DNA of 64,000 bases, taken from Actinomyces qiguomingii. Its GTDB lineage: Bacteria; Actinomycetota; Actinomycetes; Actinomycetales; Actinomycetaceae. Both the position numbers and the translations under genes were made by a program. The DNA lies in contig NZ_CP025228.1 of the NCBI RefSeq assembly GCF_004102025.1, positions 3,596,001 through 3,660,000 on the forward strand. Reading direction: 5' to 3'. Below, piece after piece: positions 41,942-50,643 of this stretch. How positions within the stretch are numbered: position 1 is the stretch's first letter; the number at the start of each line of letters is the position of its first letter. The notes beneath the pieces are model-generated. The model saw only the letters and a program-made list of their open reading frames with translations, was not told the DNA's origin and made no database searches.

Positions 41942-42859
41942 GTGCCTTCTCCGCGCTACGCCCCACCCAAGGACCTGTCCGGCTACGCCTGGCTGTCGGT
42001 CGGGGCGGCACTGGCCACCATCACCATGAAAGCCCTGGCCTGGTGGCTGACCGGATCGGTTGGACTGCTGTCCGACGCCGCCGAGTCGCTGGTCAATCTG
42101 GTGGCCGCCGTAGTGGCGGTAATCGTTTTGAAGATCGCCATTCGCCCCGCCGACGCCGACCACCAGTTCGGGCATTCCAAGGCCGAGTACTTCTCCTCCG
42201 TATGCGAGGGGATAATGATCTTCGTGGCGGCCGCCTTCATCATATTCTCGGCGATCGACCGCATCATCACCCCGGTCATGCCGGAGCGGCTGAGCCTCGG
42301 GCTGGTGATCTCGGTGGGCGCCTCCCTGATCAACGGCGTGGTGGCCTGGGTGCTGCTGCGCAAGGGTCGGGCCGAGCACTCCGCCGCACTGGTGGCCGAT
42401 GCCAAGCATCTACTGACCGATGTAATCACCTCCGCCGCCGTCCTGGCGGGTGTGGGACTGGTCGCGATATTCCACTCCCCCGTGCTCGACGCCGTCGTCG
42501 CCCTGGGGGCGGGCCTTAACATCATGTGGACCGGCTTCCAACTCATCCGCGAATCCGTGGCCGGTCTCATGGATGTGGCTCCGGGCCGGGAGGCGCTGGA
42601 GCGTATCAACGCCGTGCTGAACGAGCGCCGTCGCGAGGGCATAGTCGACTTTCATGCGGTGCGCGTGCGCGAGGCCGGCAGCCGCCGCTTCGCCCACCTG
42701 CATGTGCTGGTCCCCGGCGCCTGGACGGTCAAACGGGGACACGACTACACCGAGGCGCTTATTGACGAGTTGGTCGCCGCCGACCCGAGTCTGCGGGTCT
42801 CGGCGCATCTGGAACCGATCGAGGACCCGCTGTCCTACGCCGACGTTGAGGACGTCTGA
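41942..42859 (+). CDS. Cation diffusion facilitator (CDF) metal efflux protein
   Basis: A 305-residue antiporter with six membrane segments. Metal-site residues are visible: LLSDAAESLVNL (first DxxxD-like site with D and E), HQFGHSKAEYFS between segments, and ADAKHLLTDVITSAAVL (HxxxD) in segment 5. The C-terminal cytoplasmic domain (about residues 215-300) has FHAVRVREAGSRRFAHLHVL. The metal (Zn, Mn or Fe) cannot be decided. Start GTG. Confidence 0.91.
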   Translation: MPSPRYAPPKDLSGYAWLSVGAALATITMKALAWWLTGSVGLLSDAAESLVNLVAAVVAVIVLKIAIRPADADHQFGHSKAEYFSSVCEGIMIFVAAAFIIFSAIDRIITPVMPERLSLGLVISVGASLINGVVAWVLLRKGRAEHSAALVADAKHLLTDVITSAAVLAGVGLVAIFHSPVLDAVVALGAGLNIMWTGFQLIRESVAGLMDVAPGREALERINAVLNERRREGIVDFHAVRVREAGSRRFAHLHVLVPGAWTVKRGHDYTEALIDELVAADPSLRVSAHLEPIEDPLSYADVEDV

Positions 42860-42874
42860 CGGCCCGCCTCCCCT

Positions 42875-44659
42875 TCATCCCTGTCGGGCGCGCAGCCGCG
42901 CCAGCGGCCCGCCGGCACGCGCCAGCAGGTCCTGCGGTGCGCCGCACTGCACCACATGTCCGCCGTCGAGCACAACTACGTGGTCGGCCTGCTCAATGCG
43001 GTGCAACCGGTGGGTGATCTCCACCACCGTGGCGCCGCGGCGAGCCGCCCAGTCGCGCACGCCCTCGCGCACGCGTGCGTCCACCGCGGGATCCAGGTGA
43101 CTGGTGAACTCATCAAGCACCAGCACGTCCGGCTCGGTCAACAGCGCCCGGGCCAGCGCAAGCCGTTGGCGCTGACCGCCGGAGATGGCGGCGCCGCGCT
43201 CACCTAGCATGGTGTCGTAACCGTCCGGCAGGGCCACCACCTCCTCATGCACGGCGGCCACCCGGCAAGCCGCCTCGATCTGCCCGCGAGCGGCCTCAGG
43301 GCGGGCCAGGCGCACATTGTCGGCCACGCTCATACGGAACAGATGCGCCTCCTGGCCAACCAGTGCCACCCGCCCACGCAGAGCATCAGCCGCAACTTCA
43401 CGCAGGTCGACCCCGCCCACGCGCACCCGCCCGTGGGCGGGGTCGTCGAAGCGCAGCGCCAGGCGCGCCAGCGTCGTCTTGCCAGAACCCGAGGCCCCCA
43501 CCAAGCAGGTCCATCTGCCCGCCTCGGCGCAGGCGTCCACCCCGCACAACGAGGGACGCGAGGCCTCCGGGTAGGTGTAGTCGACGTCCTCCCAGGCCAC
43601 GTCAAGCGGCCCGGGCGGCAGGCCCGCAACGCCGTCGGGCACTTCCACGGGGGCGGTCGCCACCGCATATACCCGTTCGGCAGCCGCCAACGCCATGGTC
43701 AAGGAATTGGCCAGCTCCTCCACCCCACGCACGGTTTCCCCCAGACGCAAGACGGCGGCCGCGGCGGCCGCCAGCGCGGCAGGGGCCACGGCCCCGCAGA
43801 CCACCGGGTCGGCACCAGCCGCCACCACGGCAATCGGCCCGGCCAGCACCAGCATTTGCACCCCGCCCCGGCGCAGCGTCCCGGCCACCGCCGCCGGGCG
43901 GGCGGCCGACGCCACGGCGTCGTCGAGGACGCGCATGCGCTCCAGACGCTCGGCGGCGCGACCGTAACCGACCACCTCCGCCAGCCCCTGCACGGAGTCG
44001 GTCACATGCTGGGTCAACCGCGCCCGGGCGGCGACGGTGCGTCGCGAGCCGGTCATGGCGATCCTCTGACCGAGCGCTGGTACCGCCACGATCGCCGCCA
44101 GCAGGGTCATGGCGGCGGCGCCGGCGACCGCCCAGGTGGTCCCCGCCCCGATGGCCGCCAATACGGTCAGTGGCACGAGCAGGGCGCTTACCGCCGGGGC
44201 GAAGGTATGTGCGTAGAACACCTCGATGCGGTCCACGTCCTTGGTGGAGCGGGCCAGCAAGTCACCGGTGCGGGCGGTGGTCATCACCCGCGGGGCGCGC
44301 CGAGCCAGGGCGCGGAACAGCTCGGCACGCAGCAGTTCAAGGCAGGTGAAAGCCACCGTATGCCCGAGGAACTGCTCGGCGTAGCGCAGCGCCGCCTTCA
44401 GTACCGAAATGGCGGCCATGGCACCCACTACCGGCCAGACGGAGGGAACGGCGCCATCCGCGGCAAGTTCGAGCGCCCCAGATACCACGGCGTGGGCAGC
44501 CAGAGCGAACAGGGCCACCCCCAACAACTGGTCGGCCACCCGGCAGACGGTCGAGGCCAGCAGCGGCGGCAGTGCTGGACGGGTGATGGACAACAGCCAG
44601 CGCAGCAGGTTTAGGCGGGGGCCGGGAGTCGTGGCGCTTGGCGTTGGCGGCGTCTTCAT
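42875..44659 (-). CDS. ABC exporter, fused membrane and ATPase domains (CydC-like)
   Basis: A 594-residue half transporter with six membrane segments (residues ~20-310) and a nucleotide-binding domain with Walker [17 protein letters not shown], signature ISGGQRQRLALARALL, Walker B VLVLDEFTSH and switch EITHRLHR. The membrane region (HTVAFTCLELLRAELFRALA) is like CydC. Its ATG overlaps the stop of the partner gene. CydDC exports thiols for cytochrome bd assembly; cydAB is not in this window, so this could equally be a drug exporter. Confidence 0.87.
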   Translation of the reverse strand: MKTPPTPSATTPGPRLNLLRWLLSITRPALPPLLASTVCRVADQLLGVALFALAAHAVVSGALELAADGAVPSVWPVVGAMAAISVLKAALRYAEQFLGHTVAFTCLELLRAELFRALARRAPRVMTTARTGDLLARSTKDVDRIEVFYAHTFAPAVSALLVPLTVLAAIGAGTTWAVAGAAAMTLLAAIVAVPALGQRIAMTGSRRTVAARARLTQHVTDSVQGLAEVVGYGRAAERLERMRVLDDAVASAARPAAVAGTLRRGGVQMLVLAGPIAVVAAGADPVVCGAVAPAALAAAAAAVLRLGETVRGVEELANSLTMALAAAERVYAVATAPVEVPDGVAGLPPGPLDVAWEDVDYTYPEASRPSLCGVDACAEAGRWTCLVGASGSGKTTLARLALRFDDPAHGRVRVGGVDLREVAADALRGRVALVGQEAHLFRMSVADNVRLARPEAARGQIEAACRVAAVHEEVVALPDGYDTMLGERGAAISGGQRQRLALARALLTEPDVLVLDEFTSHLDPAVDARVREGVRDWAARRGATVVEITHRLHRIEQADHVVVLDGGHVVQCGAPQDLLARAGGPLARLRARQG

Positions 44660-46635
44660 ATCACTGCCCCGTCTTTGATCGTGACCACCCGGTCGGCGGT
44701 GACCAGCGCCCCGGCGCGGTGGGAGACGGTGATGACGGTGCGGTCGACCGATAAGCGCTCAATGGCCTGGATAATCGCGGCCTCACTGGCCAGGTCCACC
44801 TGGCTGGTGGGCTCGTCCAGCAGCAGCAGCGGTCGGTCAGCAAGGAAGGCGCGTGCCAGAGACAGCCGCTGCGCCTGACCGCCTGAAAGCCTGGAGCCGC
44901 GCTCACCGACGTCGGTATTCAGCGCCTCGGGTAGGGCACGTATCTCCTCGGCCAGGTTGGCGGCCGCGAGCGCCCGCCACATGCGCTCCTCGGTGGCTGC
45001 GGGGTCGGCCAGGCGGAGGTTGTCGGCGACGGTGCCGGTGAACAGCCAGGTGGACTGCGTGACCACCGCGCTGGCGGCCCGGATGGTGTCCAGGGTGTCG
45101 GCTGCTGCGCTCACCCCGGCCACGCGCACCGTTCCAGCAGTGGGCAGCAGGTCGCCGCTAACCAGTGCCAAGAGGGTGGACTTACCGGCACCGGAGGGAC
45201 CGATGATCGCCAGGTGCTCGCCCCGGGCGACCTCCAGGTCGATTCCGGTCAGCACGGCCACCGGGGTGTCGGGTCGTCCCGGTGAGGTGCGCGCGGCGGC
45301 GGTCTTCCGGTTGCGGCCGCCGGCCGCGGAGCCGGGGTGACCGCCGGGGTCGCCACCAGGATGGCCGCCGGGGTGGCCACCGGGATGGCCGCCGGGGTGG
45401 CCCGCTGCCTCGGGACGGGGCGGCCAGGCGGCGGTGACCCCGCGCAGGGAGACCATCGGCACCCGGTCTAAGAACTGTGGAGACGTGGTACCGGGCATTT
45501 GCGCCGGTGATTCAATTTCAGGCGACGGGCACTGCCTTTGGCCCCCCGCACCGTTGGAAGCCGAGCTCGGCGCCGCGCCGCCCGCCCGGCGTCGTGCCAG
45601 AACCCGGCGCAGAGCACGCTGGTTGGCCATACCGCCCATACCCACGTAGAAGAATCCGCCGACGCGACTGAGGGGCTGAAGCAGGATAAAGAAGACGAGC
45701 ACCAAGGCGAGCGCGTCGGCAAGGTCGATCGCTCCGGAGCCCAGCCGGATCAGGGCGAGCGCGGCGCAGGCGGTGACCAGGAACAGGGAGAACATGCCGT
45801 CGGTGATGAAGATGACCAGCTGGTTGCCCGCCAGCAGCCGCATCACCGCGCGGCGGTTGTCCTCGCCGAAGGCCTCCAGGTCGGCAGCGCGGCGCGCGGC
45901 GGCACGGGCGAGTACGAGCGTGGTCAGCCCCTGGATGGCGTCGAGGTATTCGGCGCTCAGCCGCATGCGCTGAGCGCGTGAGGCGGCGGAGGAGCGGCGC
46001 AGCCGACGGTGCAGGAAGACGATGAGAGCGGGGACGGCCACAAAGGCGGTGGCCAGCACCGCCGCGCAGAGCGGGTCGACCGTCGCCCCTATGAGCCCCA
46101 GCACCAGTAGAGGTGAGGCGATTGCAGCGATGGTGGGCACCAGGAAGGTCTGCCGGTAGGCGGCTACCCGCTCGGCGCCGTCGGTAAGCAGGGTGACGGT
46201 GGCGCCAGAACGAGCGGAGGACTGGGCCGGTCCCAAGTCGAACAGATGGGCGAGCACCTGGCGGCGGATGGCCCCCTCCTGGGTAGCGGCACCCACCTGG
46301 GCGATGTGCTGCACGGCGGCGGCGCACAGGGCCGAGACCAGCGCTGCCGTAACCGCCACGGCTAGGTGATGTCTCCACACCCCGGGCGCGTGGCCCGTGC
46401 CGACAGCGTCCACCGCCGGCACCGCCGCGGCTGCAAGGCCGGCCAGGGCACGGGCGAGAGCGATCAGCGCCCATCCCTCAGCCAATGCACCGAGGCCGGT
46501 CAGTACTGCCGCCGCTACGTTGGCGCGAGTGCCCGCACGAGTGCCGAGTACGGCTTTGGGAGCAGCGACCGCTGTCATTGGCCGGGCGCTACCGGTGTCA
46601 CCGGGACGGTCGGGGGGCTGCTGCGTCGTCGTCAT
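44656..46635 (-). CDS. ABC exporter, fused membrane and ATPase domains (CydD-like) with HPGG repeats
   Basis: A 659-residue half transporter, partner of the preceding one. Six membrane segments (residues ~35-320), then an unusual linker with HPGG tetrapeptide repeats (five HPGG-like units near residues 415-437) and the ATPase domain: Walker A GPSGAGKSTLLALV, signature RLSGGQAQRLSLARAF, Walker B LLLDEPTSQ, switch VSHRAG. No ribosome site is visible at ATG 46635. The HPGG stretch is absent from ordinary family members and is repetitive in DNA (about 45350-45415). Confidence 0.87.
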   Translation of the reverse strand: MTTTQQPPDRPGDTGSARPMTAVAAPKAVLGTRAGTRANVAAAVLTGLGALAEGWALIALARALAGLAAAAVPAVDAVGTGHAPGVWRHHLAVAVTAALVSALCAAAVQHIAQVGAATQEGAIRRQVLAHLFDLGPAQSSARSGATVTLLTDGAERVAAYRQTFLVPTIAAIASPLLVLGLIGATVDPLCAAVLATAFVAVPALIVFLHRRLRRSSAASRAQRMRLSAEYLDAIQGLTTLVLARAAARRAADLEAFGEDNRRAVMRLLAGNQLVIFITDGMFSLFLVTACAALALIRLGSGAIDLADALALVLVFFILLQPLSRVGGFFYVGMGGMANQRALRRVLARRRAGGAAPSSASNGAGGQRQCPSPEIESPAQMPGTTSPQFLDRVPMVSLRGVTAAWPPRPEAAGHPGGHPGGHPGGHPGGDPGGHPGSAAGGRNRKTAAARTSPGRPDTPVAVLTGIDLEVARGEHLAIIGPSGAGKSTLLALVSGDLLPTAGTVRVAGVSAAADTLDTIRAASAVVTQSTWLFTGTVADNLRLADPAATEERMWRALAAANLAEEIRALPEALNTDVGERGSRLSGGQAQRLSLARAFLADRPLLLLDEPTSQVDLASEAAIIQAIERLSVDRTVITVSHRAGALVTADRVVTIKDGAVI

Positions 46636-46791
46636 ATACTTATGATCGCCTAATCTCCGTGCCGCTGGCTTGCCCGCAGACCGCGAATCACCGATCCCAC
46701 CCAGCCGGTCACCGGCACCCGCCTTGCGGCGATGTGTCCGCCACGCGAATCATTCGGCGAGTGCACGGGCACAGCCCATTAGCATGACGCC

Positions 46792-47385
46792 ATGACCACA
46801 CCTACATATCTTCTTATCGATGGGGAGAATATCGATGCCACTCTCGGTATGAGTGTGCTGGGGCGCCGCCCCGAGCCCGACGAGCGTCCACGTTGGGACC
46901 GTGTCCTGTCCTTCTGCGATGATCTCGCTGCCAGCGACTCCGTCGACGGTGAGACCCGAGCTCTGTTCTTCCTCAACGCCACTTCGGGCCACATGCCCAT
47001 GGGATTCGTCCAGGCGCTGCTGGCCATGGATTACCGTCCCATCCCGCTGGCCGGCTCCGGCAGCCAGGCGGAGAAGGTAGTAGACGTCGGTATTCAGCGC
47101 ACCCTGGACGCGCTGGCCCAGCGCGTCGCGGCCGGAGAGAACGTGCACGTGCTGCTGGGCTCCCACGACGGCGATTACGTGCCCCAGGTGGAGCAACTTC
47201 TGGATGCCGGCGCCCAGGTAGACGTGCTGTGCTTCCGCGAGTTCCTCAATGCGCAGATCGCCGCCCTGGAGTCGCGCGGCCTGACCGTCTACGACCTGGA
47301 GACCGATGTCGACGCCTTCACCATCGCGCTGCCACGTGTCCGCATCATCCCACTGACCGAATTCGACCCGCTCAAGTTCATCTGA
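46792..47385 (+). CDS. NYN-domain putative RNase
   Basis: A 197-residue PIN-like nuclease. Motifs: YLLIDGENIDATLG (first Asp), QAEKVVDVGIQRTLDA (central Asp) and LLGSHDGDYVPQVEQLLDAG (paired Asp residues), the set that binds metal in NYN/LabA-type enzymes. No membrane segment. Its natural substrate is unknown. It is the last gene before the two-component pair and is followed 58 bp later by two dispersed repeats. Confidence 0.87.
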   Translation: MTTPTYLLIDGENIDATLGMSVLGRRPEPDERPRWDRVLSFCDDLAASDSVDGETRALFFLNATSGHMPMGFVQALLAMDYRPIPLAGSGSQAEKVVDVGIQRTLDALAQRVAAGENVHVLLGSHDGDYVPQVEQLLDAGAQVDVLCFREFLNAQIAALESRGLTVYDLETDVDAFTIALPRVRIIPLTEFDPLKFI

Positions 47386-47443
47386 TCTGCGGTGGCGGGG
47401 CGGCTCCTACCCAGGGGGCGGTCCCGCCACCAGCTACGCAACT

Positions 47444-47481
47444 TCGACCGAACTCGGCAGTCATATCGACCGAACTCGGCG
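47444..47481 (+). repeat. CCGAG-type 22-bp repeat, two units
   Basis: TCGACCGAACTCGGCAGTCA at 47444 and TCGACCGAACTCGGCG at 47466, 58 bp beyond the NYN stop codon and upstream of the response regulator. Confidence 0.9.
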
Positions 47482-47574
47482 TGGAGGCCTTGGCGTGGTA
47501 AGACCGGAAAAATACATTCCACACTCCCACCTGCCTTCCAGGCGACTTCCAGACTCGCCGTGCACAGTGGCGGC

Positions 47575-48321
47575 ATGGACCGTTTCCACGACTCTCAGCA
47601 AACGTCCCACGAGGCCCGGCTCCTCGTTGTCGACGACGAGCCGAACATTCGCGATCTACTCGCCTCCTCACTGCGCTTCGCCGGTTTCGAGGTGCTCACG
47701 GCGGCGGACGGCAACGGCGCTCTGCGCGGCGCCGAGGACGCCGACCCCGATCTGATCGTGCTGGACGTCATGCTGCCGGATATGGACGGATTCACGGTCG
47801 CCCGCCGTCTGCGCGAACGCGACGTGACCATTCCGATCCTCTTCCTGACCGCCCGCGATGACATGGCGGACAAGGTGCAGGGCCTGACCGTAGGTGGCGA
47901 TGACTACGTCACCAAGCCCTTCGGACTGGAGGAGGTCGTGGCCCGCATCCGCGCCATCCTGCGCCGTACCCGCGCGCTGGAGGATGAGGACGACGGCGTG
48001 GTGCGCGTGGCCGACCTGACCCTGGACGAGGACGCCCACGAGGTTCACCGCGCCGGCGTGGAGGTGGACCTATCCCCCACCGAGTTCAAGCTGCTGCGCT
48101 ACCTGATGCTCAACGCCGGCCGCGTGGTATCCAAGTCTCAGATCCTGGATCACGTGTGGGAGTACGACTGGAACGGCGATGCCGCAATCGTGGAGTCTTA
48201 CATCTCCTACCTGCGCCGCAAGGTGGACCAGATCGCCGGTGCCGACGGCGAGCCGGTCACGCCACTGATCCAGACCCGTCGGGGTGTGGGCTACATGCTG
48301 CGCGAACCCAAGGCGAGCTAA
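47575..48321 (+). CDS. OmpR-family response regulator
   Basis: A 248-residue DNA-binding regulator. Receiver domain: acidic pocket LLVVDDEPN, phosphoacceptor Asp in DLIVLDVMLPDMDG, conserved Thr in LFLTARDD and Lys in VTKPFGLEE. C-terminal winged helix: LSPTEFKLLRYLMLNAGRVV, then VESYISYLRRKVD and TRRGVGYMLRE. ATG 47575 gives the standard N-terminus; upstream open frame runs into the repeats. Followed 2 bp later by its histidine kinase. The signal is unknown; the pair resembles TcrXY/TrcRS-type systems. Confidence 0.93.
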   Translation: MDRFHDSQQTSHEARLLVVDDEPNIRDLLASSLRFAGFEVLTAADGNGALRGAEDADPDLIVLDVMLPDMDGFTVARRLRERDVTIPILFLTARDDMADKVQGLTVGGDDYVTKPFGLEEVVARIRAILRRTRALEDEDDGVVRVADLTLDEDAHEVHRAGVEVDLSPTEFKLLRYLMLNAGRVVSKSQILDHVWEYDWNGDAAIVESYISYLRRKVDQIAGADGEPVTPLIQTRRGVGYMLREPKAS

Positions 48322-48323
48322 GC

Positions 48324-49961
48324 GTGTGCGCCACCGTGAGGAACACGGTGCGCCGCCCGCCCAGGGCACGCCAGCACCGCCCCATCAGACGCGGACGCTG
48401 GCATCCGCTGACCACTTTCAAACGGGCGTGGCGCGCCCAGCCGCTGCGCAGCCGCCTCGCCCTTATCACCACCGGTCTGCTGACCGTCGGGCTGTTCGCG
48501 TCGTCCCTGGCCGTGACCTCTCTGCTTAAGAACCATCTGGTGGGCCAGGTCGATGATCAGTTGCGCGCCACCGCGCAGACCATCGGCACCCAGGGGCTGA
48601 CCGCCCTCAGTTCCAGTCGTATCAGCAGCCCGGACGCCGATTCCTCCATGCCCTCCACCTATTACGTGGAGGCCCAGTACCTGAGCGGTGAGAGCGGCCA
48701 TATGCTCTCCTCGGACACCGCCGCCAAGTACGGCGTCCCCGCTATTGGGATGCTGTCGGTTGACGAGGCGGTCGCCCAGTCCTCCGACCCCACGATGTTC
48801 ACGGTCGAATCCAACCAGCTGAACCACCAGTGGCGGGCCATAATGCTGCCGATCGATGACCGCAGCACCGGGGAGCACATCGGCGTGGTGGCCATTGCGC
48901 TGCCATTGACCGACGTCATGGAGACAGTTGAGCAGACCCGGCTGGTAGTCGCCCTGACCGACGTGTCCGTGATTCTGCTGGGCGCCATGGCCGCCGCCTA
49001 TCTGGTGCGACGCTCCTTCCGCACCCTAAGGCAGATTGAAGGCGTGGCCGGACAGATCGCCAGCGGTGACCTGTCCGCCCGTGTCCCCGTCACCGAGCCC
49101 TCCACGACGGAGGTCGGCTCACTGCAGCGGGCGCTTAACACCATGTTGCAGCAGAACGAGCAGGCCTTCGACGTACAGGTGGTGGCCCAGGAGCGTATGA
49201 CCCGTTTCGTCTCCGACGCCTCCCACGAGTTGCGCACGCCGCTGGCGGCAATCCGGGGCTACGGCGAGTTGTACCGCATGGGCGGGGTGCCGCCCGAGCG
49301 CACCTTCGAAGTCATGGGGCGCATCGAGTCCGAGGCCTCCCGCATGGGGCGCCTGGTGGACGACCTGCTTCAGCTGGCGCGCATGGATGAGGGCCGCGAG
49401 ATGACGATGGCCCCGGTGGATCTGACGCAGATCGCCGCTGGGGCGTTGACGGACATGATGGTGCTGGCGCCCGACCGCGACTGCGCCCTGATCCCACTGG
49501 ACGGCACCGATGATGAGGCGCCCCCGGCGATGGTCCTGGGCGACCGAGACCGCCTGTCCCAGGTGATGACCAATCTGCTCGGCAACGTCACGCGGCACAC
49601 TCCCGAGGGCTCCCCGGTGGAGATCGCCGTCGGCACCGTGAATCGGCCACTTGCCCCCGGAACCGGCAGGTCCGGAACCGGCAGCAATAACGACGGCCCC
49701 ACCGTGATCGTTGAGGTGCGCGACCACGGTCCCGGTGTGAGTAAGGCCGACGCCGAGAAGGTCTTCCAGCGCTTCTTCCGCGCAGACACCTCCCGTAATC
49801 GCGAGACCGGCGGTTCCGGACTGGGATTGTCGATCGTCTCGGCGATCATCACCCGCCACGGCGGCACCGTACGCATGGACCAGACGCCGGGAGGCGGTGC
49901 CACGGTGCATATCGAACTGCCTGCCCTGCGCGAGTCCGCCGCCGAACCGGCGCACCAGTAA
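48324..49961 (+). CDS. Sensor histidine kinase
   Basis: A 545-residue membrane kinase. Membrane segments lie at about residues 45-67 and 205-228 around an extracytoplasmic sensor of ~135 residues, then HAMP (~230-285), the dimer domain with phospho-His in SDASHELRTPLAAIRGYGEL (~300) and an ATPase domain with N-box NLLGNVTRHTPEGSP, G1 DHGPGVSK and G2 GSGLGLSIV. GTG 48324 is preceded by AAGGCGAG; longer frames overlap the regulator gene. Its stop abuts a tandem repeat. Confidence 0.92.
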   Translation: MCATVRNTVRRPPRARQHRPIRRGRWHPLTTFKRAWRAQPLRSRLALITTGLLTVGLFASSLAVTSLLKNHLVGQVDDQLRATAQTIGTQGLTALSSSRISSPDADSSMPSTYYVEAQYLSGESGHMLSSDTAAKYGVPAIGMLSVDEAVAQSSDPTMFTVESNQLNHQWRAIMLPIDDRSTGEHIGVVAIALPLTDVMETVEQTRLVVALTDVSVILLGAMAAAYLVRRSFRTLRQIEGVAGQIASGDLSARVPVTEPSTTEVGSLQRALNTMLQQNEQAFDVQVVAQERMTRFVSDASHELRTPLAAIRGYGELYRMGGVPPERTFEVMGRIESEASRMGRLVDDLLQLARMDEGREMTMAPVDLTQIAAGALTDMMVLAPDRDCALIPLDGTDDEAPPAMVLGDRDRLSQVMTNLLGNVTRHTPEGSPVEIAVGTVNRPLAPGTGRSGTGSNNDGPTVIVEVRDHGPGVSKADAEKVFQRFFRADTSRNRETGGSGLGLSIVSAIITRHGGTVRMDQTPGGGATVHIELPALRESAAEPAHQ

Positions 49962-50016
49962 CGCGCCGAGACCGGCACTTGTTACACGCTGAGACCGGCA
50001 CTTGTGACGTGCCGAG
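49961..50016 (-). repeat. Variant CCGAG repeat (23-bp units) directly after the kinase stop
   Basis: Units ACGCGCCGAGACCGGCACTT (49961) and ACACGCTGAGACCGGCACTT (49984), 23-bp period, then ACGTGCCGAG (50007). The head GCCGAG-N2-CGG is shared with the main family, but the tail (CACTTGTGAC) differs. The same tail appears near 60140 on the opposite strand. Confidence 0.75.
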
Positions 50017-50115
50017 GTGGTGGCGCTTTGGTGGCTCTTCCGGTTTGAGGGTGTAGTGGGTGGGTGTGGGCCCGGTCGGCTGCCGGCCGCGTACTTGGAC
50101 CGGGCTTTTGCGGTT

Positions 50116-50146
50116 GGACCGTCTGAGAGTGCGTTTCAGGTGGTCC
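50116..50146. repeat. 31-nt hairpin element, copy B
   Basis: GGACCGTCTGAGA, loop GTGCG, TTTCAGGTGGTCC. It matches the hairpins at 22549-22579 (as reverse complement) and 23256-23285. Confidence 0.75.
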
Positions 50147-50297
50147 AACGGCAGCCAGGCAGTCCGGGTGTGGGGGTGCTGACTCGGGCCGGTGCGGTTG
50201 ACCTTGGACGCCGGCGCGCCCAAGGTCAACAGTCAAGATGCCCTAGACCTAGGCTGCGGACGTCGCAGGCATGGCCGGCGCCTGGGAGCCAAAGTGT

Positions 50298-50512
50298 CCA
50301 AAATCGGCACAAACACCCCACCCCTCCCAGCACACACCCTCAGACTCGTTGGAACCATGCGGACCTGGTGAGCGGCGTCGGGCGAGGGAACATCGTTCGC
50401 GCCGAATCTGGACACTTCCCCCGGGCCCGCCGGATGCGGGAACATCGTTCCTGCCGAATCCGGACGTTCCCACCCCGCCAGCCCCACCAACCGAACTCGA
50501 TGGTTATTTCGA
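50298..50512 (+). repeat. Long intergenic repeat block, copy B
   Basis: Second copy of the block at 22709-22875, in the same orientation, expanded by about 45 bp through duplication of the GGGAACATCGTTC...GCCGAATC segment (50392-50417 and 50433-50460). Confidence 0.8.
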
Positions 50513-50524
50513 CCGAACTCGGCG
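50487..50524 (+). repeat. CCGAG-type repeat, two units at the end of the long block
   Basis: A diverged unit (CCAACCGAACTCGATGG, 50487) and a standard one (TCGACCGAACTCGGCG, 50509), 22-bp period. The diverged unit alone also ends the block copy at 22.86 kb. Confidence 0.8.
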
Positions 50525-50643
50525 AACACACCTTCAAACACGAAGGGCCGTCAAAGGTGGCGGGTAGAACACCCCTGGGGCTTCAAGTTCGCGTCCGACA
50601 GTCCTACGATGGCTGCGTTTCATCTCATCTCGGAGGCTTTCTC

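Larger units (their letters stand above)
49962..50643. other. 682-bp gene-free mosaic of dispersed repeats
   Basis: From left to right: 23-bp repeats (49961-50016), the conserved block inverted (50033-50056), GCGGTTGGACC repeats and a hairpin (50116-50146), the inverted pair TTGACCTTGG...CCAAGGTCAA (about 50197-50227), the long block (50298-50512), two 22-bp units (50487-50524) and another conserved block (50526-50549). The last ~90 bp before the HD-like gene hold its leader and GGAGG. No gene is supported. Confidence 0.75.

Noticed and set aside
42875..46635. Firm naming as cydC and cydD
   Set aside because: No cytochrome bd genes nearby and the domain layout is shared with many exporters; symbols withheld.
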